64,000 nucleotides of DNA. It comes from Chondrus crispus (Eukaryota; Rhodophyta; Florideophyceae; Gigartinales; Gigartinaceae). The stretch is taken from NCBI RefSeq assembly GCF_000350225.1, contig NW_005179222.1:114698-178697 (forward strand). The letters run 5' to 3'. Both the position numbers and the translations under genes were made by a program. A model generated the notes under the pieces. It had not been told where the DNA came from and did no database searches. It saw only the letters and a program-made list of their open reading frames with translations. Shown here one piece after another: positions 55,989 to 64,000 of this stretch. The stretch's first letter is position 1; each line of letters begins with the position of its first letter.

Positions 55989-56507
55989 TTAATAGTGCGG
56001 CTTGTAGCAGCATTGGAACTTCGGCCTCGGCTTGTAGTACTGGCCATAGGGGTTGGTATGGTGATCATTGCTGTGATCCTCCGGGCACCGTGTGACCTCG
56101 CAGTACGGCTTGTAGTGGCAATCGCGGCGGGCAGCTCCCCTGCGCGTGCAGACGCAAGGGCACTTCGGTTTGGGCGAAGGAGTGGGCGTAACTGATGGGG
56201 TAGGCGTGGGCGTAACTGATGCGGTAGGCGTGGGCGTAACTGATGGCTTGTGAACATCACAGCAAGTCTTTCCGGGGCGGTAGTGCTTGGTGCAGTCCTG
56301 CACCGAGCAGCTGTACAGGAACCGACGACGCTTGCACATCCGGGTAGCCGTCTGCTCAGCGTAGTATCCCAGGATGCAGCGGCAGGGGCATCTCGGGCGA
56401 TGAGGTGGGTAGTACGGCACCGCACGTGCCGCAGTTGGGGTGTCTGCGGCGAAGACGGAAGTGACGATGAGGCCCAGAAGGGCGAGGAAGAGCGTTGGCT
56501 TGATCAT
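55989..56507 (-). CDS. Secreted cysteine-rich protein with duplicated 8-Cys module
   Basis: ATG 56507 starts a 172-residue protein. A signal peptide (residues 1-20, hydrophobic core LFLALLGLIVTSVFA, cleavage before ADTPT) marks it as secreted. Module 1 has Cys 40, 42, 44, 58, 67, 72, 82, 83; module 2 has Cys 116, 118, 120, 130, 136, 141, 166, 167. Both follow CxCxC, three spaced Cys, then CC, so the module was duplicated. A Ser/Val/Thr/Pro linker of about 25 residues made of SVTPTP repeats joins them, probably O-glycosylated and extended. Sixteen paired Cys suggest eight disulfides. I do not recognise the family; an extracellular matrix, binding or defence role is possible but unproven. A TATA box lies upstream. 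Confidence 0.85.
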   Translation of the reverse strand: MIKPTLFLALLGLIVTSVFAADTPTAARAVPYYPPHRPRCPCRCILGYYAEQTATRMCKRRRFLYSCSVQDCTKHYRPGKTCCDVHKPSVTPTPTASVTPTPTPSVTPTPSPKPKCPCVCTRRGAARRDCHYKPYCEVTRCPEDHSNDHHTNPYGQYYKPRPKFQCCYKPHY

Positions 56508-56634
56508 TGTAGGTGGTAGGCAGTCGGTGTTCGGTTGCGAAATTGGATAGGTGGTGGCTCTTCCGTGGTGAGCGTGGATGGGAAGTTGAGTGAAGGATGG
56601 AGAAGAAGAGATCGCTGGTGTGGAGAGAGGTGCT

Positions 56635-56644
56635 TATATATACA
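56635..56644 (-). promoter_or_regulatory. TATA box of secreted Cys-rich gene
   Basis: TATATATAAG on the minus strand lies about 130 bases before the ATG, which allows transcription to start near 56605 and a leader of about 100 bases. Confidence 0.7.
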
Positions 56645-56649
56645 GGATT

Positions 56650-59570
56650 GCAGAGGTGAAGTATCGCAATTGTGCAGCGTTGGGTTTCCAGTCGGCAAGA
56701 AGGCCTGGCTTTTGGCCCATCGCATATCTGTATTTTTCTTCCATCAAGGCACAGGTGCAAGTACGACGGCACTCTCCAAACCCACAGGATCACCAAGAAT
56801 GGAGCGGCGTTCAAGATAAAGATGCTCTTTAAGGATGGTGTATAGAAAGGTGGGTGGTGATGTACAGTACAACGACGAATACTTGCATCTCCTTCGATAG
56901 ATGTCGCTTTCTAGGTCTGGCCGACGTTCGTACCATGGATCCCTGAGGGATCCACTTATGCAGCTCACGGGAATGAAGAGCGAAAATGTGGTATGCTAGC
57001 CGTAACATGTAAAATTGGAGGTATGAAGGAGGCGGAATCCATCGGGTTCTTGAGTCTCGATAGGTCCTGCTTCTGCTTCATATCTTTCCATGTGGAAGAA
57101 GACATCTTCCCGAGTAATGCTTTACTAGTTGGTGGCATCAATTGAATCATATTAGTCAGTATAAAAAGAAGAATAGCGGGACGAGTGGGGACCGTGTGCG
57201 TAATTTCTACACGGAACAGCAGTGAAAATAGTGAAACCGCCTCTGTTCACTCGGCATTTATTCAGGAAAGAGATTACCAGCCGTGATGTCAGACAGGCAG
57301 TTTGTTGGATCAACTTCTTGAAAATCGAAGCGTTAAAAGTGGATGAGCAAAGTACACATATCAACGTAGACCAAAGCTTGTATTGTAGTGTTCCTTTTCG
57401 TTCGGTGGAAACAACTTGATACGACGTTTTGACAACCGTCTCCAACGCAATCGCAAGATTTCCAGAGTTGGAAGTCTTGCAGAAGCACATTTGAAGCATG
57501 TTAGCGTCATGTAATTGGGATGCTTTATGCTCCATAGGCGGGGAGACAAAAGACAGGGGTCCACTGTATGAAGCATTGCTTGAATTCGCCTCTTAACATA
57601 AGCCCATCGCGCGTGTGTCATCGAGTATGCGATGAAAAGGATCGAAGTACAAGGCAAAATACGAGAGTGCATATCATTTTCCAGAAAGGCGAATTCTCTC
57701 ATTCATTGAAAACTTTGTACTAGTCGCGAGGCATCAGTTGGCTGTAACTGAAGGCTGTACGGGCAGTATCGCTTGAGAGAGCGACCAGCACTACGCTTGT
57801 GACATTCTGTCCGAGTGCAGCCTCTTCATCTTTCAGATGTTAGTACGGTACGTCCTTCTTGCTTTGCTCACCCTCACAAACTCATATGTCTATGCCCTAT
57901 GTCCGACCATGGACATGTACAGTATAGCTCCTGCCAGAGATTCAGCCTCAACGGCATACTGTACACAGTTCCATGCAAAGAAAGATGTCTAATGTCGCGA
58001 CATGCATATGACACAATATGTAACATAATTGCCGCATTGTTGCATGACGTTGAGATAATACAATGATTTCAGATGGCTACGTTATCATCAACAGCGCAGC
58101 TTCAAGAATTAGCGAATAGCCGCCAAGAGGTGAGGAACCGTACGTGGTAACTCTGAATCTGAACTGTTTCCGTTTGGTGTTTTGATTCGCAGCTACAACC
58201 TCTCGCTAGACATGCCCAATGCTGTATCCGGATGCTACCTTGGCATAAAAGCGATGCGATGGAGAAATTGAAGGCCGGATCTATAATACTGTACTCTGCT
58301 GGATGTGCAGCAGGATCTTTTTGTGAGTTTCCGTTCGTTGATTCTTGTTCCTGTCTCGATAGTTGTCCACGACGTTGAATATGTCGCATGAACGAGAAAA
58401 ATATCTATTCAAAGAGGGATGATACGCTTGCCACTGAAATGTTGGGCGCGTCTTCACGGGAGAGGCCAACGGAATGGATATCACCATATATCTCACAACC
58501 GGAGAGATTTAGAATAAATCTTCCCGATTGCCAGAGATATGGTGCATGCCAGTTGTCTGGATACGATTTTTAAAACATCCAAGGGAATCCCTTTTACCAT
58601 CACAACCATTGCCAAGTCATATATAAAAATGAATCCAACGGCGTGGCTCATCAGACATGTCCGTCAATCATCAATTTTTGCGTCCTGGATATCCTTCTGC
58701 GTTATGATGCAACGCTGAATCTCAAGATGTCAAATATCTGGCAGCCGATATGTCGAGAGAACGCTAATGGCACATGTACAGTGTTTTCCCAATGGTACGG
58801 CCCCAAGGATTAACCATCGCTGCCAAAAAGAAGATGGGAAAGACCCGACTCCAAAAACTTACTGCACAGAGTACAGCACATGAAGTCATAATGTATGGGA
58901 GCTCGGTTAGCCGACATAGATGTCAAGGGTTTGGGATGATAACCAAATAACCCTACCCCATTGTTGAGTCGCTGATTGAGGAAAAGGCACGGAATATTGT
59001 ACATTCCTCAAACCGCGCCCGCGCAAAGATCGGCTCGCGCAGAGAGAGTCCTTCCGCGGGCCCGTAAAGGTCTCCCTCTGTAACTTGCATCCCAACCCCG
59101 CCTGTGCGCTCGCACAAATTCAGCTGCTGTATGCCCGCCTGCGTGTCAAATCGCGCTATCCGGAATGGGATGTCTGTTCTCATATAATTTACTTAGAGCG
59201 AGACAGTGTCACTGTCATGGTATGCGATGTTGCTCTCCTCTGCACATGTGACAAGTTGTCACAGCGAGTCTGAAATAGGTTGTCACTGCCATGTCACTGA
59301 CAACCTACTTCAGAGACCACCAAAATACTCTCGCTGACCGTTTTCTGGCTACCTGAACCGCTTTCATCCCGTCGGGACGTGCATCCGTGGCATTGCTGTG
59401 CAGTGCAAATCTTAGCGCCCAGCAATTGCCGGCAATCGCACCATGCCGAGATGTCAGAGTCGCGATCAGGAGAATAGGTCCTGCGCGGTCATCCGCTCCG
59501 AGACGTTCTTGTTGTGCGTCTTGGGGCGAGACGCCGAACGCGGCGTCTCTCGTGTGTGTGACGGTAGAGA
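56650..59570. other. Stretch without recognised gene
   Basis: No convincing gene in about 2.9 kb on either strand; open frames are short and lack domain character. A near-perfect hairpin (GAAATAGGTTGTCA, then TGACAACCTACTTC) lies at about 59270-59311. Confidence 0.45.
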
Positions 59571-59750
59571 TGCGCACGAGCGCGAGGACAGTGCGCACGA
59601 GCGCGGGGACAGTGCGCACGAGCGCGAGGACAGTGCGCACGAGCGCAGAGACAGTGCGCACGAGCGCGAGGACAGTGCGCACGAGCGCAGGGACAGTGCG
59701 CACGAGCGCGAGGGCAGCGCACACGAGCGCGGGGACAGTGCGCGAAGGCA
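59571..59750. repeat. 21-bp minisatellite
   Basis: About eight units of GCGCACGAGCG(C)G, A/G-GG, ACAGT, with period 21. Because the period is a multiple of three and the unit has no stop, several frames stay open on both strands (for example SAHERED repeats on plus). I treat these as non-coding. Confidence 0.9.
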
Positions 59751-60216
59751 CTTAGCAAAGTCTTGCTAATGACGGGGTGAATGCTCACCAAAGCGTGAAG
59801 TTTACTTCGTTCTGTGTTCGTGCCTCTCTCTCTTCAGCTTTGCAGACAACCCTCTACGATATGTATCCTATCCTATTTCGAGCAGTTGATGGTTTCCTAG
59901 GAACAGACAGTGTCGGTTCGAACAGTGTCAGTAGGCTGAACAGTGTCGGTAGGGAGAGCCGTTGCAGTAGTGCAAGAAGTGTCGGTAGGGCGCACAGTGC
60001 TGAAGCACCTGCACACGTAAAGATCACTGAAGGTACAGTACGAGCACGAGTAGACCACTCCCCCTCAACGAAGTTTTGTGGGACAAAGAGGCCTTGTATG
60101 GAAACCTTGTACAGTGCATCTAATGTTGACGAATGACACGATTGTATCAACAGTTCTGGCCCTGGCCCCGTCTCATTTTTGCCCTTGGTGTTGCGTCCAT
60201 GACTCAGCTCGCCTGG
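59751..60216. other. Stretch without recognised gene
   Basis: It has degenerate AGTGTCGGTAGG repeats (59910-59990) and an open plus frame at 59777-60136 with no recognisable domain. TA at 60217-60218 is the left target duplication of the next element. Confidence 0.4.
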
Positions 60217-60218
60217 TA

Positions 60219-62555
60219 CTCGGGGGGGTCCCCCTAATCTGAACGATATCAAACATTTTAATAATAAAATACGAAGGAAACGTTCCACGACCTCGCCTTT
60301 CCAACTCATACATCGCAGAAAAGAACTGCGCCAGATCCAGTTCCAGCGTAACGCCGATTTACTCGTCAGTGATATTTATATTGAGTCCCCCTCGCACCAA
60401 GTTCACCTTCAATCAGAGGCAAGATACCACTCTGTCTTGAACGCAGAGTCATAACCGGAAGCCACAATTTTAACTGCAATTTTCCATCTCAACTGACGAG
60501 ATCAAACCGTTACATTTATTTTCATTGATACAAAGAAGAACAAGACTCGGTCGCCATCTTGCATTCAAGCTTGCGCCTCACCGCTAAGCTCCGACGCACT
60601 TTCAGTGTTCTTGGCATCACGTTCGGATCCTCGTACCTTTTCACTCGAAACCAAAGCTTCCTTTGCTCAAACTTGACCCGCTCTCGCCGCACTCTCAACA
60701 CGTCGAGCGTCTCACGACCACTTTTATCTGCAGCATAAAGACGTTTTCGCGCATACGTACTGCGTTTCCTCTCCTCCTGTTCTTTGACGAGCTTCATCGC
60801 CTCTTGACTGCATAGATTCAGCCCCTTAGATGTGTCCAAATAGCCACACTTTGAAACTTTTGGTCTCAAACCGATGCCCTGAGCCCGTGTCTTCCGTTTT
60901 AGCTCAAGCATTTCCTCCATTTCTTTCACTAATAAAATGCGGGATGCGTCTTCGGAACTGAACGGTCGTGGGGTTCTTAACAGTCTGTGAGGATCTAAAG
61001 GCCACAAACCGGCCTTTTCAAAACCAGAGATTATATTCGCACGTGTGAACGACGCCTCGTACGCCTCACACATCAGTTTGAGGAAGTCAAACTTGTCCAG
61101 CTCACTCGCGGTTACTGTAGTCGACGTAGCGCAAATTTCCTTGTTTAGATGGTGCTTAAATGGTCCAAAAAGCCCAACATCCAGCGGTTGTGTAGACCCG
61201 CTCGTGTGCGAGGGAAGAGCATATGCGATTACTCCTCCCTTTTTGAGTGTTTCTAATACTTCTATTCCCATGTGACTTCTGTAACCATCGTACAGCAGGA
61301 GCACTTTACGCTCATTCTGCGTCAAGTCCGCTATCTCCTTGACAAACCGTGTAACCCATTCTCTGAATATTTTTTTGTCTATTCCAGCCACCTCTTCGCG
61401 TGTTGTGATGTATGCGCCACGAGGAATACAATCGGCAAGTGACTCACAAACGTCCCGGTTGCTTACATCGATGATACGATACATTAACGAGCAGCCTTCG
61501 ACAACAAACAAGGGATTGGCAGTATCTCCATTGGCAAATATAACTGGCATGATTGTCACTCTCTTAACATTTTTAAATTTGGGAGCTCGTTGTTGCGGAA
61601 GTGTGTGCCTGGTAATATAGGTTGACATGCAGTTAGTTCCAGTTCCTCGCTCCGGGGAACATCCAGACTCATCCAAATTTGCCAAGCGTTTTGCATCTAT
61701 ATTGTGCTCTTTCATGAGCGCTTCGATTTGCACAAAATGTGTTTTCAAGACGTCAGCATTTGTCGCAGCCCATCGGACAGCTTCTTGTGCTCCCGCCTTT
61801 CCAAGCTTAATTTGAGCAATATGGCGTGCTGTAAAGAGGCGAACAAATTTCTTTCCGGGGCGACAGTTAACAAATGGGAGCTTGGAACGCCGTTCGAACG
61901 GCATATCTCGAACCAAAAGTTCTACTGCATCAGGAAGGTCGTCTTGTGTTAGCGGGTGTCCACAGTTTGAGAAACGCTTCAACACAATTACAATATTTTT
62001 TTCTTTTTCCTCGGTGAGCAGCGTGCGTCTTTTTGTTGGAGAGCTATGGCGTCGGTCCAAGCGATATTGGAACGTAGAGAGTGGACGTTTCGCAATTCGA
62101 GCAGCCTGTCGTCGAGTGACTCCCTGGTCCGGTGCCACAAAGGCGGCGTCCAACATCCGTTTTTCTCGAGTCTCTCGACGCTGGCTTTTTGTCATGGTTG
62201 ATGGGTCAAGGGAGTAATTGGACTTAGTGGTGGTTCGCCATCAAGGAACAGAAAATGTTCCGATCGGCAGTCTGTAGAGACACTGGAATTGCTCGTGATG
62301 AGACTTTGGGAGCTATGGTGTTCGACTCAGGATTTCAAATTCTATTTCCCAAGCAAAAGAACCGCGCATTTGCTATTTTTGGAACTGTTTAAGCCGTGCA
62401 GGCCACCATTGCAGACTTATGACGCTTTTTACAGTAACCCTTTGTGCGAAATACTGGCACGGCGGCTGGATTGTTAGATTTTCAGTTGATTTTATGCAAT
62501 TTGTCCGTTGTTCAATTGCCTATGGCCTTGTGCGATTTAGGGGGCACCCCCCGAC
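60219..62555 (-). mobile_element. Intact pogo-like DNA transposon (element C)
   Basis: The left end CTCGGGGGGGTCCCCCTAAT and the right end, read on the minus strand, GTCGGGGGGTGCCCCCTAAA form TIRs of about 21 bp. TA flanks both sides (60217-60218, 62556-62557). The element is 2,337 bp with one full transposase gene. The TIR differs from the CCCTTC elements, so this is another family. Confidence 0.88.
60522..62195 (-). CDS. Pogo-like transposase (DDE_1), 557 aa, intact
   Basis: ATG 62195 to stop 60522, uninterrupted. The N-terminal HTH is at about residues 12-50 (GVTRRQAARIAKRPLSTFQY). A CENP-B-type DNA-binding segment lies at about 55-150 (FSNCGHPLTQDDLPDAVELL). The DDE core has Asp175 (LANLDESG), Asp303 (LLLYDGYRSH) and Asp339 (STQPLDVGLFGPF), giving a 35-residue gap between the second and third. 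A basic, helical C-terminus follows (about 440-557). Such enzymes cut and paste the element into TA sites. The gene occupies most of an element with good TIRs, so it may still be active. Host domestication is less likely given the TIRs. Confidence 0.93.
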   Translation of the reverse strand: MTKSQRRETREKRMLDAAFVAPDQGVTRRQAARIAKRPLSTFQYRLDRRHSSPTKRRTLLTEEKEKNIVIVLKRFSNCGHPLTQDDLPDAVELLVRDMPFERRSKLPFVNCRPGKKFVRLFTARHIAQIKLGKAGAQEAVRWAATNADVLKTHFVQIEALMKEHNIDAKRLANLDESGCSPERGTGTNCMSTYITRHTLPQQRAPKFKNVKRVTIMPVIFANGDTANPLFVVEGCSLMYRIIDVSNRDVCESLADCIPRGAYITTREEVAGIDKKIFREWVTRFVKEIADLTQNERKVLLLYDGYRSHMGIEVLETLKKGGVIAYALPSHTSGSTQPLDVGLFGPFKHHLNKEICATSTTVTASELDKFDFLKLMCEAYEASFTRANIISGFEKAGLWPLDPHRLLRTPRPFSSEDASRILLVKEMEEMLELKRKTRAQGIGLRPKVSKCGYLDTSKGLNLCSQEAMKLVKEQEERKRSTYARKRLYAADKSGRETLDVLRVRRERVKFEQRKLWFRVKRYEDPNVMPRTLKVRRSLAVRRKLECKMATESCSSLYQ

Positions 62556-62557
62556 TA

Positions 62558-63469
62558 TGCCGTGTTGTAGCGCATTTCTATTCGTTTAAATATCATTGGT
62601 GCGCCACTGCCAACAGTGGACGAAGCATGATGGAATCGCTACGGGAAATACCTGTCACTGTAAGTCCAGTTATGCTTGTGACCACGTCTTTCCAAAACTT
62701 GCACGGACGTTTATAGTTTCGCCTAAAATTTCCGCAAACGTTTTGGCAATGGTTTGCCGATTCTTTTCGGTTTTGTGGAAAAGTGGCTCAGTTGGAATTA
62801 CAGCTAATCGAGCTGTTCACAAATTGCTTACGAATGTTTCTGAGTTTCGAAGAAAAAGTTGCTCAAACTTTCGGCAGCACTTTGGGAACCTTTGAAACTT
62901 CAGAAACATTCATCAACCTTTTCAAAGATACCGGATCGCATTACAGCTCCGATCGAGGGTGGATGGAAATATTCCATCATTGAGGCCTTGCTTGCAGGAT
63001 CCAACAAGGTCCACCACCTGGACCAATGGGAGTGCCGTTTGAGGCGAATATCAGAAAAATCAATTGTCAATCAGGATTTTACGGAGCCATGAGCCCTGGT
63101 AATTGGGACCAAATTTGTATGGCTCTGGGTCACAGACTCTGGTGCCCAGGGCCATTATTGGGACGTATTCTCCAGAATGCGACTCTGTCAGAGTGTCATC
63201 ACCCGGCTGTGCTGGGAAATGCGACAAGAGGGCCCAGGCCCGTACGCAGGGGAACCTGTTACAGTAAGGGTATCGTTAACGGTACAGTACTATCAATCAT
63301 GAGTTGTACAGTTGTACAGCTGTACAAGTGTAGAACAGCAATGCAAGCCGATTATGAAGTTCGATCTTCTATTCAATTAACTGTAGAAGAGAGTGCAATA
63401 CAGTGGGGACCACGATATAAGAGCACCCCGTGCCAACCCCTTCATGCTGCTCTTAATCCGAGGTTGCTA
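62558..63469. other. Stretch without recognised gene
   Basis: Open frames are present but none has recognisable domains. GTACAGTAC occurs at 63282-63290. Confidence 0.4.
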
Positions 63470-63700
63470 CTATTCAAGAATCCCGCACAGGATGCCCATT
63501 TTACTCCTTAGAACGCTGTAGCATCTCACCAATAAGCAGTTGCCTGGACCCGTGCTGTGACCAATTCCAAAACGCTTCATCACAGAAGAGGCGCTCGCGC
63601 CATTTTGAAGACAACGCGCAGCCTCGGCTTTCTCTTTCAGCGAAAGGCGCTTGCCCCTCTTCAGCGAGCCGTGAGCCACCGGTGGAAAGTGAGAGGTCAT
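63470..63700 (-). pseudogene. Transposase HTH fragment (pogo/CENP-B type)
   Basis: ATG 63700 opens a 76-codon frame containing LSLKEKAEAARCLQNGASAS and SVMKRFGIGHST, a good match in style to the N-terminal HTH of pogo/jerky transposases. After this the frame is unrelated and ends at 63470, and no DDE core follows. It is a truncated relic. Confidence 0.6.
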
Positions 63701-64000
63701 TTCGGCGCACCGTATTGATCCGTGCGTCGGAGAAATGGAACAGGCGGACTGTGGGCGAGACTTCTGAGATGCGCTTGAAATACCAGGCGAGAAAGGGACT
63801 GTGTGATAGGAATTACAGTGTTTGATGGTGCTTCAAGTTGTGATACCGTGCCAAGCGAAAATGGTGCTCTTACTGCGAGATCGTTCTTATTCAAATTGCT
63901 CTTATATCGCCACCCCCCCCCCCCCCCCTGGAATTGGATGGGAAAAACGTTGTAAATCAACTTTTTGGGTTTTTCTTGGGGGGTGAAAGGCCTCCCCTTT
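63701..64000. other. Window end, C-tract
   Basis: Only a C-tract at 63912-63929 stands out; nothing coding is recognised. Confidence 0.4.

Noticed and set aside
59305..59769. Repetitive open frames on both strands (SAHERED and LVRTV type)
   Set aside because: They exist because the 21-bp minisatellite has no stop codons; flanking residues show no domain.

Overview
The window reads as nuclear DNA of a TE-rich eukaryote with compact, mostly intron-free genes. My best guess is a florideophyte red alga of the Chondrus type. This rests on an intronless TIR-NB-ARC-WD40 gene, a CCT-domain gene, short TATA promoters, and mixed copia, chromovirus and pogo-like transposons. It is an inference from gene style and was not tested by any search. 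No rRNA, tRNA, CRISPR array or bacterial operon is visible.

Layout. 1-109 is the end of a chromovirus LTR. 1274-2395 (-) is an unrecognised acidic gene broken by an in-frame TAG. 2560-2800 is an array of AGTGAT/ATCACT motifs. 2817-8157 is a large inverted duplication: two arms of about 1.33 kb each carry a CCT-domain gene pointing outward, each broken by a different lesion, and the centre holds two MITEs and a 225-base assembly gap. 8285-12412 (-) is an intact immune-receptor-like gene with nine almost identical WD40 repeats. 14472-16070 (+) is a decayed pogo-like transposase, followed by a second AGTGAT array. 16542-18953 (-) encodes a SAP motif, a YqaJ-like nuclease and a PiggyBac-like C-terminal half in one frame, split by one TAG.

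19035-48000 is mostly transposons: a truncated chromovirus (19035-24172), a pogo-like element with TIRs and TA duplication (24531-26958), the 5' part of an old copia element (27036-28548), a complete but mutated chromovirus (28549-40221), a degenerate copia element (about 41850-45440) and a second pogo-like element (45526-47932). 48596-54467 is a young copia element: its 432-bp LTRs differ at one position and it has a 5-bp target duplication. Both chromovirus copies carry a long conserved ORF antisense to gag-pol, between pol and the 3' LTR.

From 54.5 kb on, host-like sequence returns. It holds a secreted cysteine-rich protein gene (55989-56507, -) with a clear TATA box, long stretches without recognisable genes, a 21-bp minisatellite, an intact pogo-like transposon (60219-62555) and a transposase fragment near 63.6 kb.

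The only genes that look intact are the NLR-like receptor, the secreted cysteine-rich protein and the pogo transposase at 60.5-62.2 kb. Most other coding sequence is retroelement or transposon remains at various stages of decay, and several elements have inserted into or beside older ones.
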